Source: Streptomyces sp. Ag109_O5-1 (GTDB lineage Bacteria > Actinomycetota > Actinomycetes > Streptomycetales > Streptomycetaceae). Taken from it: 64,000 bases of DNA. The DNA is taken from NCBI RefSeq assembly GCF_003814875.1, contig NZ_RKQF01000001.1:9238001-9302000 (forward strand), given 5' to 3'. The position numbers were made by a program, and so were the translations under genes. Shown here one piece after another: positions 25,718-33,730 of this stretch (position 1 is its first letter; each line of letters opens with the position of its first letter). The notes under the pieces were generated by a model that was given only the letters and a program-made list of their open reading frames with translations, had not been told where the DNA came from and ran no database searches.

Positions 25718-27322
25718 ATGAACCGCAAGACTTTGGTGCTGCCGGCCGTGGTCGGCCTGCTCACTCCGGTGCTCGCCGCGTGCGGTGGATCCGACAGCGG
25801 GAGCAGCAGCAACGACGCGATCGTCGTAGGCACCACTGACCAGTTCACCGCCACGAAGGACGCTCCGGCGCCGGTCGACCCCGCCTACTCGTACGACGTC
25901 GGCGGCTGGAACATCCTGCGCCAGACCGTGCAGACCCTCATGTCGCAGCCCAAGGGTGAGGGCGACCCGGTCCCGGACGCCGCCGAGAGCTGCTCCTTCA
26001 CCGACAGCGGCAGCGAACGCTACGCCTGCAAGCTGCGCGAGGGCCTCAAGTTCTCCAGCGGCGACGCCGTCACCGCCCAGGACGTCAAGTACTCCATCGA
26101 GCGCGCCCTGCGCGTCAAGGCCGACACCGGCGTCTACGCCCTCCTCTCGAACATCGACACCATCGAGACCCAGGGCGACCGCGAGGTCATCTTCCACCTC
26201 AAGTCCGCCGACGCCACCTTCCCGTACAAGCTGTCCACCCCGGTCGCGGGCATCGTGAACCCGAAGGACTACGAGAAGGACAAGCTCCGCGACGGCTTCG
26301 ACATCGACGGCTCCGGCCCCTACACCTTCAAGGCCGACGTCCAGAACGACGCGCTCGTCTCCGCCACCTTCACCAAGAACCCCAGCTACAAGGGCGCCGT
26401 GAAGGTCAACAACGAGCAGGTCGTCCTGCGCTCCTACGCCGACGCCGACGCCATGGGCAAGGCGATCGACAAGGGCGACATCGACGTCATGACCCGCACC
26501 ATGTCGCCCGCGCAGATCAACAAGCTCGACACCGGCGACGACTCCAACGTCGACCTCGTCGAGATGGCCGGCCTCGAGATCCGCTACCTCGGCTTCAACA
26601 CCAACGCGCCCACGGTCAAGTCCAAGGCCGTCCGCGAGGCCATGGCCCAGATCATCGACCGCGCCGCCCTCGTCTCCAAGGTCTACGGCTCCCAGGCCGA
26701 ACCGCTGTACTCGCTGGTCCCGGCCTCCATCACCGGCCACTCCAACTCCTTCTTCAACAAGTACGGCGACCCCAGCGTCCCCAAGGCCAAGACCCTGCTG
26801 ACCGCGGCTGGCATCACCACCCCGGTGAAGCTGACCATGCACTACACGACCGACCACTACGGCTCGGCCACCAAGCAGGAGTTCGAGGTCCTCCAGAAGC
26901 AGCTCAACAGCAGCGGCCTGTTCGACGTCAGCATCCAGGGCACCCCCTGGGACAAGTACCAGACGGCCGAACGCAAGGGCGCCTACGACGTCTACGGCAT
27001 GGGCTGGTTCCCCGACTTCCCCGACGCCGACAACTTCCTCGCGCCGTTCCTCGACAAGGACAACTTCCTCAAGTCGCCCTACGTCAACAACAAGATCATC
27101 AACACGCTGATCCCCGAGTCCCGCCGCGAGGCCGACCGGGCCAGCGCCACCAGCAGCCTGACCACCATCCAGGACACCGTCGCCGACGACGTCCCGGTGC
27201 TGCCGCTGTGGCAGGGCAAGGAGTACGTCGCCGCCCGCAACGACGTCACGGGCGTCGCCTACGCCCTCAACTCCTCCGCCAGCCTCCAGCTGTGGGAGCT
27301 CGGTCGCGGCTCCAGCAGCTGA
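25718..27322 (+). CDS. ABC transporter substrate-binding lipoprotein (peptide/SBP_bac_5 family)
   Basis: A 534-residue extracellular binding protein. The signal peptide ends in the lipobox LAAC (acylated Cys22), followed by a Ser/Gly linker. SBP_bac_5 features include KLREGLKFSSGDAVTAQDVKYSIERAL, FDIDGSGPYTF, VREAMAQIIDRAAL and a C-terminal VPVLPLWQGKEY. The ATG has GGAG upstream. Permease and ATPase genes are absent on both sides, so it must serve a transporter encoded elsewhere or act as a receptor. It is followed by a strong palindromic terminator and a convergent response regulator. Confidence 0.92.
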   Translation: MNRKTLVLPAVVGLLTPVLAACGGSDSGSSSNDAIVVGTTDQFTATKDAPAPVDPAYSYDVGGWNILRQTVQTLMSQPKGEGDPVPDAAESCSFTDSGSERYACKLREGLKFSSGDAVTAQDVKYSIERALRVKADTGVYALLSNIDTIETQGDREVIFHLKSADATFPYKLSTPVAGIVNPKDYEKDKLRDGFDIDGSGPYTFKADVQNDALVSATFTKNPSYKGAVKVNNEQVVLRSYADADAMGKAIDKGDIDVMTRTMSPAQINKLDTGDDSNVDLVEMAGLEIRYLGFNTNAPTVKSKAVREAMAQIIDRAALVSKVYGSQAEPLYSLVPASITGHSNSFFNKYGDPSVPKAKTLLTAAGITTPVKLTMHYTTDHYGSATKQEFEVLQKQLNSSGLFDVSIQGTPWDKYQTAERKGAYDVYGMGWFPDFPDADNFLAPFLDKDNFLKSPYVNNKIINTLIPESRREADRASATSSLTTIQDTVADDVPVLPLWQGKEYVAARNDVTGVAYALNSSASLQLWELGRGSSS

Positions 27323-27344
27323 CACCCCGCCGCACGGCACGCAC

Positions 27345-27396
27345 ACGACGCGAAGGGCGCCCCTCTCCGATCGGAGAGGGGCGCCCTTCGCGTCGT
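27345..27396. terminator. 52-nt perfect palindrome, bidirectional terminator
   Basis: The arms 27345-27370 and 27371-27396 are exact reverse complements with no spacer (26 bp). It lies between the convergent lipoprotein gene (stop 27322) and the response regulator (stop 27426) and would terminate both transcripts. Confidence 0.85.
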
Positions 27397-27425
27397 AGCG
27401 TCTCCCGCTGCGTCCGTGTCGTCCC

Positions 27426-28097
27426 CTACTGCGCGCCGGGACGCACCAGACCGCTCTCGTACGCGTACACCGCCGCCTGCACCCGGTCCCGCAGCCCCAG
27501 CTTCGTCAGCACATGCCCCACATGCGTCTTCACGGTGGTCTCACTGACGAACAGGTCCGCAGCGATCTCCGCGTTCGACAACCCCCGCGCCACCAGCTTC
27601 AACACCTCCACCTCACGGTCGGTGAGCGTGTGCAGGGTGTCGGGCACCGGCTCCTCGCCCGACGGCAGATGCGTGGCGTACTTGTCCAGCAGCCGGCGCG
27701 TGATGCTCGGCGCCAGCATCGCCTCGCCGTTCGCCACCACCCGGATCGCCTGCACCAGCTCGTTCGCCGGGGCGTCCTTCAGCAGGAAGCCACTGGCCCC
27801 CGCGCGCAGCGCCTCCACCACGTACTCGTCCAGATCGAACGTGGTCAGCACCAGCACCTTCGCCGGACCGTCCCGGCCCGGCCCGGTGATCTGCCGGGTC
27901 GCCTCCACACCGTCCATCCGCGGCATCCGGATGTCCATCAGCACGACATCGGGCTGCAGCGCACGCACCTGGTCGAGGGCCTGCAGACCGTCTCCGGCCT
28001 CGCCCACGACCGCGATGTCCTGCTCGGCCTCCAGAATCATCCGGAACCCGGTTCGCAGCAGCGGCTGGTCGTCGACCAGTAGGACGCGGATGGCCAC
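27426..28097 (-). CDS. NarL/FixJ-family response regulator (orphan)
   Basis: A 223-residue two-component regulator. The receiver domain (about 1-120) has the acidic pair Asp9/Asp10, the phosphoacceptor Asp55 (VVLMDIRMPRMDG), Thr in VLTTFD and Lys in FLLKDAP. A LuxR-type HTH (about 150-215) carries LTDREVEVLKLVARGLSNAEIA and the recognition helix SETTVKTHVGHVL. No histidine kinase gene is adjacent, so its partner is elsewhere or it acts alone. It is 15 bp upstream of, and downstream in transcription from, the nuclease gene, so they may be co-transcribed. Confidence 0.93.
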   Translation of the reverse strand: MAIRVLLVDDQPLLRTGFRMILEAEQDIAVVGEAGDGLQALDQVRALQPDVVLMDIRMPRMDGVEATRQITGPGRDGPAKVLVLTTFDLDEYVVEALRAGASGFLLKDAPANELVQAIRVVANGEAMLAPSITRRLLDKYATHLPSGEEPVPDTLHTLTDREVEVLKLVARGLSNAEIAADLFVSETTVKTHVGHVLTKLGLRDRVQAAVYAYESGLVRPGAQ

Positions 28098-28112
28098 GGT
28101 AAGTCTCCTTCG

Positions 28113-29057
28113 CTAGTCCGCGCCCATTCTGCCCTGCGCCAGGTCCCCGGACCCGGCCGACCTCACCGGCAGCGGATACGGCGGGGGAGTACCACCGAAC
28201 TCCGGGCAGTGCGCCTGATGATCGCACCAGCCGCACAGCTTCGTCGGACGCGGCCGCCACACACCCGACTCCGTCGCCTCCCGGATCGCCTCCCACAACG
28301 CCAGCAACTTGCGCTCGACCCGCTGGAGATCGGCCGGCACCGGGTCGTACGTCAGCACGTCACCACTGCCCAGATACACCAGCTGCAGCCGCCGCGGCAC
28401 CACGTTCTTCAGCCGCCACACCACCAACGCGTAGAACTTCATCTGGAACAGCGCACCCTCGGCGTACTCCGGCCTCGGCGCCTTGCCCGTCTTGTAGTCG
28501 ACGATCCGCACCTCACCGGTCGCCGCCACATCCACCCGGTCGATGATCCCGCGCAGCCGCAGCCCAGACTCCAGCTCGGTCTCCACGAACAGCTCCCGCT
28601 CCACCGGCTCCAGCCGGGACGGATCCTCCAGCGTGAACCAGCGCTCCACGAGCTGCTCCGCCTCACCCAGCCAGCGCGCCAGCCGCTCGCCCTCGGGATC
28701 GTCCGCGAACAGCTCACCGACCTCCGGCCTGCTCTCCCGCAGCCGGTCCCACTGCCCCGGAACCAGCGATCTGGCCCACGGCACCGTCCGCTCCGCCGCA
28801 GGCGCGTCGAACAACCGCTCAAGCACCGCGTGCACCAACGTCCCTCTGGTCGCCGCCTCGCTCGGCTTCTCCGGCAGCCGGTCGATCACCCGGAACCGGT
28901 AAAGCAACGGACACTGCATGAAGTCACTGGCCCGCGAGGGCGACAGCGAGGCGGGCGGCACCGCCGCGGACGCCTGCGCCGCCCCCACCGGCGACTGTGC
29001 CTGCGCGACGATGTCCGCGCCCCGAGCCTGTGAGGCGTCCTCGATGCTGCTGTCCAT
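28113..29057 (-). CDS. RecB-family PD-(D/E)XK nuclease with Fe-S cysteines
   Basis: A 314-residue nuclease resembling the C-terminal domain of RecB/AddB (PDDEXK_1/Cas4-like). The N-terminal LSPSRASDFMQCPLLYRFRVI supplies one Cys. RGIIDRVDV and VRIVDYKTGK form the catalytic D...D-x-K motif. The C-terminal CGWCDHQAHCPEF supplies three Cys, the usual four-cysteine pattern for a [4Fe-4S] cluster. The start is uncertain: the ATG at 29057 is chosen, but ATG or GTG codons up to 24 bp upstream are also in frame and no ribosome site is strong. It probably acts in DNA repair or end processing. Confidence 0.85.
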   Translation of the reverse strand: MDSSIEDASQARGADIVAQAQSPVGAAQASAAVPPASLSPSRASDFMQCPLLYRFRVIDRLPEKPSEAATRGTLVHAVLERLFDAPAAERTVPWARSLVPGQWDRLRESRPEVGELFADDPEGERLARWLGEAEQLVERWFTLEDPSRLEPVERELFVETELESGLRLRGIIDRVDVAATGEVRIVDYKTGKAPRPEYAEGALFQMKFYALVVWRLKNVVPRRLQLVYLGSGDVLTYDPVPADLQRVERKLLALWEAIREATESGVWRPRPTKLCGWCDHQAHCPEFGGTPPPYPLPVRSAGSGDLAQGRMGAD

Positions 29058-29196
29058 GCCACAGACCATACGGCCCGCCACTGACAGTCACCCAACCCGC
29101 ACGACAGCCGCACCAACACAAGGGGTGCCGGGGAGAAACGCGTCACGACGGCCGCATACCATCGACCGGAGACGACGCTTCTAACGAGGGGACACC

Positions 29197-31035
29197 GTGG
29201 ACGTGAGCGGCGGCAGCGGGCAGCCCCGGTCGGACAACACCGAACCGACCGAGCACCCCGCAGGTCCTACGGCCCCCACCAACGACGCAGGCCCGGCCCC
29301 CACCGACGCCCGCGCCAAAGACCCGGACCGGCAGCCACCCGCCGACGCCCCGGCACCCGAACCGGCCACCGACACGCCCCCGGCCCCTCACGAGGCCTCC
29401 CAGGAGCCGACGACCGCCGCCCCCACTCCGGAGCCCGGCCCCGAGCCGCCCACGGCCGTCCCCGCACCCCAGGAACCCACCAGCGCCCCCCACCGCGAGC
29501 CGGCCACCGATCACGCTCCGGCCCCCGGGGCCGGCCCGGAGCCGACCGCCGGGGTGCGCCCGGCGGACGAAGCCCACCGGGAGCCGGGCGCCGAACCGAG
29601 CGCGGCTCCGGAGTCCCGCCCGCAGCCGACCACCGGTCCCCGCGCGGACGGCGAAGCGCACCGGGAGCCGGCCACCGGCCCCGTCCCGGAGCAGGAGCCG
29701 CGGCGGCAGCCGGGCGCCGGTGTCACCCCGGCCCCCGACATCCGTGCCGAAGCCGCGTCCGGACCGCGTCCCGCCTCGGTACCCGAGGCGCGCAAGGACT
29801 CACCCGCCGAGAGCCCCGAGGGCGACGGACGGGCCCACGCACAGTCCGGGATGGCCAAGGGACGGCCGCCGCAGCGGCCCAAGGAGCCCGGCGGCGGACT
29901 GCTCATGGGACGGCCCTTCGGCGTACCCGTGTACGTCGCCCCCAGCTGGTTCCTCGTCGCCGCACTCATCACCTGGGTCTTCGGCGGCCAGCTCGACCGC
30001 GTACTGCCCGAACTCGGCGCCGCCCGCTACCTCGTTTCCCTCTTCTTCGCCGTCGCCTTCTACGCCTCCGTCCTGGTCCACGAACTCGCCCACACGGTCG
30101 CCGCGATCCGCTTCAACCTCCCCGTCCGCCGCATCCAGCTCCAGTTCTTCGGCGGCGTCTCCGAGATCGAGAAGGAAGCCGAGACCCCCGGACGGGAGTT
30201 CGTGCTGGCCTTCGTCGGCCCCCTGCTCTCCCTGATCCTCTCCGGCGTCTTCTACCTCGCCATGCAACCCGTCCAGCCCGGCACCGTCCCCGGCGTCCTG
30301 CTGGCCGGCCTCATGGTCTCCAACCTCATCGTCGCCGCCTTCAACCTCCTGCCCGGCCTCCCCCTCGACGGCGGCCGCATGCTCCGCGCCGTCGTCTGGA
30401 AGATCACCGGCAGACCCATGAGCGGCACCGTCGCCGCCGCCTGGGTCGGCCGCGCCCTCGCCATCTCCGTCCTCGTCGGCCTCCCGCTGCTCAACCAGTC
30501 GGGCGCCTTCGGAGGCGGCGGCGAGGACATCAACGGCATGGACACCGTCACCGACGCCCTGCTCGCCGCCATCCTCGCCGCCATCATCTGGACCGGCGCC
30601 GGCAACAGCCTGCGCATGGCCCGCCTGCGCGAACACCTCCCGGAACTACGCGCCCGCACCCTCACCCGCCGTGCCGTCCCCGTCGAGACCGACACCCCCC
30701 TCTCCGAAGCCCTGCGCCGCGCCAACGCCGCCGGCGCCCGCGCCCTCGTCGTCGTCGACGCCGACGGCACCCCCCTCTCCCTCGTCCGCGAGGCCGCCAT
30801 CGTCGGCGTACCCGAACACCGCCGCCCCTGGGTCGCCGTCAGCGGCCTCGCCCAGGACCTCACCGACGGCATGCGCGTCTCCGCGGAACTGGCCGGAGAG
30901 GACCTCCTGGACGTCCTGCGCGCCACCCCGGCCACCGAATACCTGGTGGTGGAGGAGACCGGCGAGATCTACGGCGTCCTGTCCGCGGCGGACGTCGAAC
31001 GGGCCTTCGTCAGGGCCATGGCCCGCCCCAGCTGA
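29197..31035 (+). CDS. Site-2 protease family M50 metallopeptidase with CBS domains
   Basis: A 612-residue intramembrane zinc protease as called from the GTG at 29197. The first ~218 residues are Pro/Ala/Glu-rich and disordered, with recurring HREP units. The catalytic core then starts MAKGRPPQRPKEPGGGLLMGRPFGVPVYVAPSW. The zinc site is HELAH (295-299) with Asp391 in NLLPGLPLDGGR, spread over about six membrane helices. A CBS pair (about 490-610) ends the protein. An ATG at 29851 would give a 394-residue protein of usual family length, so the extension is either a real N-terminal domain or wrongly annotated. Such proteases cut transmembrane anti-sigma factors or similar; the target is unknown. 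Confidence 0.88.
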   Translation: MDVSGGSGQPRSDNTEPTEHPAGPTAPTNDAGPAPTDARAKDPDRQPPADAPAPEPATDTPPAPHEASQEPTTAAPTPEPGPEPPTAVPAPQEPTSAPHREPATDHAPAPGAGPEPTAGVRPADEAHREPGAEPSAAPESRPQPTTGPRADGEAHREPATGPVPEQEPRRQPGAGVTPAPDIRAEAASGPRPASVPEARKDSPAESPEGDGRAHAQSGMAKGRPPQRPKEPGGGLLMGRPFGVPVYVAPSWFLVAALITWVFGGQLDRVLPELGAARYLVSLFFAVAFYASVLVHELAHTVAAIRFNLPVRRIQLQFFGGVSEIEKEAETPGREFVLAFVGPLLSLILSGVFYLAMQPVQPGTVPGVLLAGLMVSNLIVAAFNLLPGLPLDGGRMLRAVVWKITGRPMSGTVAAAWVGRALAISVLVGLPLLNQSGAFGGGGEDINGMDTVTDALLAAILAAIIWTGAGNSLRMARLREHLPELRARTLTRRAVPVETDTPLSEALRRANAAGARALVVVDADGTPLSLVREAAIVGVPEHRRPWVAVSGLAQDLTDGMRVSAELAGEDLLDVLRATPATEYLVVEETGEIYGVLSAADVERAFVRAMARPS

Positions 31036-31106
31036 ACCCCGCCCACCCCGACCGGCGCCCCTTCCCGATGGTCGGAGGCCTCCACAAACCCCGGTAGGCT
31101 GGTCAC

Positions 31107-32009
31107 ATGTCCGAACCGACCGGTGCCGCCCGCAGGCGCGGGCCCTTCAAGGTCGGGGACCAGGTACAGCTGACCGACCCCAAGGGCCGCCACTACACGT
31201 TCACGCTCGAAGCCGGGAAGAACTTCCACACCCACAAGGGCTCCTTCCCGCACGACGAACTGATCGGCGCTCCCGAGGGCAGCGTTGTCCGCACCACCGG
31301 CAACGTCGCCTACCTCGCGCTGCGCCCCCTGCTCCCCGACTACGTCCTGTCCATGCCCCGTGGGGCAGCCGTCGTCTACCCCAAGGACGCGGGGCAGATC
31401 CTCTCCTTCGCCGACATCTTCCCCGGCGCCCGCGTCGTCGAAGCCGGCGTCGGCTCCGGATCGCTCAGCAGCTTCCTGCTGCGCGCCATCGGCGACCAGG
31501 GCATGCTGCACAGCTACGAACGCCGCGCGGACTTCGCCGAGATCGCCCAGCAGAACGTGGAACGCTACTTCGGCGGCCCCCACCCGGCCTGGCAGCTCAC
31601 CGTCGGCGACCTCCAGGACAACCTCTCGGACACCGACGTCGACCGCGTCATCCTCGACATGCTCGCCCCCTGGGAATGCCTGGAGGCCGTCTCCAAGGCA
31701 CTCGTCCCCGGCGGCATCCTGTGCTGCTACGTCGCCACCACCACCCAGCTCGCCCGGACCGTCGAGTCCATCCGCGAGATCGGCTGCTTCAACGAGCCGA
31801 CCTCCTGGGAGACGATGATCCGCAACTGGCACGTAGAAGGCCTCGCCGTCCGCCCCGACCACCGGATGATCGGCCACACCGGCTTCCTGCTCACCGCCCG
31901 CCGCCTCGCCGACGGCGTCGAACCGCCCATGCGCCGCCGCCGCCCCGCCAAGGGCGCCTACGGCGAGGACTACGACGGACCCAACGCCGACGGCGGCGCC
32001 GGCCGCTGA
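31107..32009 (+). CDS. trmI: tRNA (adenine(58)-N1)-methyltransferase
   Basis: This 300-residue SAM-dependent enzyme methylates A58 in the tRNA T-loop. The N-terminal small beta domain (GPFKVGDQVQLTDPKGRHYTFTLEAG) precedes the Rossmann domain with motif I VVEAGVGSGSLSSFLLRAIG (about 112-131). Motif IV is VDRVILDMLAPWECLEAV. The C-terminal MIRNWHVEGLAVRPDHRMIGHTGFL is family-typical. A short disordered tail follows. It is 71 bp after the M50 gene, and in actinobacteria this gene sits regularly near the proteasome ATPase gene. Confidence 0.95.
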   Translation: MSEPTGAARRRGPFKVGDQVQLTDPKGRHYTFTLEAGKNFHTHKGSFPHDELIGAPEGSVVRTTGNVAYLALRPLLPDYVLSMPRGAAVVYPKDAGQILSFADIFPGARVVEAGVGSGSLSSFLLRAIGDQGMLHSYERRADFAEIAQQNVERYFGGPHPAWQLTVGDLQDNLSDTDVDRVILDMLAPWECLEAVSKALVPGGILCCYVATTTQLARTVESIREIGCFNEPTSWETMIRNWHVEGLAVRPDHRMIGHTGFLLTARRLADGVEPPMRRRRPAKGAYGEDYDGPNADGGAGR

Positions 32010-32015
32010 GCCTGC

Positions 32016-32037
32016 CCCCTCGGCCGCGCCCGAGGGG
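32016..32037 (+). terminator. trmI terminator candidate
   Basis: CCCCTCGG (32016-32023) pairs with CCGAGGGG (32030-32037), loop 6 bases, directly after the trmI stop at 32009. Confidence 0.5.
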
Positions 32038-32273
32038 CGGTACCCGCACCGCCGACCGACCAACGTACGAGCGCCGCCGCCCAGTTCCCCGGACCCCGCC
32101 GGAACTCGGCCGCGGCGCTCACGCGTTGACCGGACAGGCTCACCCGCCGACCGGACAGCAGGCCCGAGGAACCCCACCGCAGCGGAAGCCCACCCCGCCG
32201 TTCCCTCCCACTGTGACGTGTGGCACGATGCAGGCCATCCCCCCTGGCACAGGCCTCACAGGAGACACTCCTA

Positions 32274-32855
32274 GTGCAGCAATCCGTGGTCCCGGAGCTC
32301 GCTCACACCGACACCCGCCCCATGCACTGGCTCGCCACCGCCACCGCAGTGGCCGGCGTCGTGGCCCTCTCGTCCTTCCTCCAGCCGGGCTCGGCCAAGG
32401 CCGCCCAGCCCACCGCGGGAACGGAGACGAAGCCCGCCGCCGCGGCCGCCGCGCCGCCCAGCACCACCGGCGTGGACTTCCCCCTCGACTGCGGGCCGGT
32501 GAAGGAGAAGGTCGTCAAGAAGGCCACCGGCGACCTCGACGGCGACGGCAGACCGGAAACGGTCGCCGTGGTCCACTGCGACTCCGCCATGGGCACCCCG
32601 CCCGACGGCGTCTACGTCCTCACCCAGGCCGCCGGAGCCACCCGGCCCCGCGTCGTCGCCACCCTCGTCGAGCCCAAGGACCGGCTCACGGTCACCGACT
32701 TCGCCGTCGCCGACAAAACGGTCACCGCCACCATGCTCGGCTATTCATCGGACAATGTGCCCAGTTGCTGTCCGGATGTGAAGACCAGCGCCGGCTGGCA
32801 GTGGAACGGCCACGCGTTCGTACGCTCCACCCCCGTGGCCGCCCACAGCGTCTGA
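32274..32855 (+). CDS. Membrane-anchored or secreted hypothetical protein with Asp-rich loop
   Basis: A 193-residue protein starting at GTG 32274, nine bases after GGAGA. A hydrophobic segment (about 18-36, HWLATATAVAGVVALSSFL) followed by Ala/Pro-rich linker suggests a signal anchor or signal peptide. The outer domain has GDLDGDGRPETVAVVHC, a calcium-binding-like DxDxDG loop as in FG-GAP/VCBS repeats, and paired cysteines in PSCCPD. It looks like a conserved streptomycete envelope protein; I do not know a function. It lies 265 bp after trmI. Confidence 0.7.
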   Translation: MQQSVVPELAHTDTRPMHWLATATAVAGVVALSSFLQPGSAKAAQPTAGTETKPAAAAAAPPSTTGVDFPLDCGPVKEKVVKKATGDLDGDGRPETVAVVHCDSAMGTPPDGVYVLTQAAGATRPRVVATLVEPKDRLTVTDFAVADKTVTATMLGYSSDNVPSCCPDVKTSAGWQWNGHAFVRSTPVAAHSV

Positions 32856-32899
32856 CGGCCACCCCCGCACCACACAGGCCACGCGGGGTGGCCGGAAAG

Positions 32900-33199
32900 T
32901 CACTCCGCGTCCGGCCCGTACACCTCGACCCCGTCCGCGACCCGGCGCACATGAATGCACTCGCCCGGACACTCCCGCGCCGAGTCCACCACATCCGTCA
33001 GCAGCGGCAACGGCACCGGCGCCGTCGCCCCCTTCGCGAGCAGCAGCTCGTCGTCCGAGCCCTTCACATAGGCCAGACCGTCGATGTCCAGCTCGAACAC
33101 CTCAGGGGCGTACTGGGCACAGATCCCGTCCCCCGTACACAGATCCTGGTCGATCCAGACCTCAAGCGCCTCACCGCCGGCCAGGGCCTCCTGCTGCAC
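32900..33199 (-). CDS. Ferredoxin (3Fe-4S/4Fe-4S type)
   Basis: A roughly 99-residue electron carrier. Cluster cysteines are in DLCTGDGICAQYAPEVF (C-x5-C) and ARECPGECIHV (C-x3-C), the pattern of small actinobacterial ferredoxins that serve P450s or oxidoreductases. AGGAG lies only two bases before an ATG at 33205 but eight bases before the GTG at 33199, so I prefer the GTG. Asp/Glu residues make it acidic, as expected. It is divergent from arc across a 530-bp region; no partner reductase is adjacent. Confidence 0.85.
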   Translation of the reverse strand: MQQEALAGGEALEVWIDQDLCTGDGICAQYAPEVFELDIDGLAYVKGSDDELLLAKGATAPVPLPLLTDVVDSARECPGECIHVRRVADGVEVYGPDAE

Positions 33200-33730
33200 G
33201 GTCATCTCTCCTGCCCTCGAAAGCGCCGGACCGCAGGATCCGGGGGTCACCCGGTCCCACCCCGGCGGGTGTTGAACGCCCTCGACCCTACCTCCGTCCG
33301 GAGCGCACCCACCCGACCCCTCCGCCCCCGCACCGGCCCCGCCCGCCCGCGCACCACCGCGCGTCCGCCCGCGCGGGACAACGGCGCCCGGCCACCGCAC
33401 CGATCGACTTCAGCCATCCCGAAACCGACGGCAACGATCACGGACACAACTCGGCCGGTCGCTCTGTGTAGGGAACGCGCCACCGGGGCACAACCCCAGA
33501 ACCGGCATCGGATCGGACAACTCCGGTCAGGTACGACGGGTTTTGACCATGCCAGGCTCGGAACACGCCGCTTCTGAATCGCGTTGAGTGGGTATCCACC
33601 CCGCACGAGTAAGAACGCAACGGGTGACCGACGACACACCTTGACAGTCTTTGTGATCTAGGGGTTTCAATCGACACCCACCCAGGTAGGGTCTGGAAGC
33701 GTCCAGCTCCCCTTGGAGGAGGTGAGGACC
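33200..33730. promoter_or_regulatory. Ferredoxin-arc intergenic region
   Basis: This ~530-bp region has no supportable gene. Its right half (33400-33700) is AT-richer than the flanks. A perfect TTGACA (33641-33646) precedes only a weak -10 candidate (TTTCAA at 33665-33670). A TAGGGT box occurs at about 33688. It probably holds the arc promoter. Confidence 0.35.

Noticed and set aside
33438..33677. 79-codon minus-strand frame between the ferredoxin and arc
   Set aside because: No coding-type third-position bias, no ribosome site and no recognisable motif.
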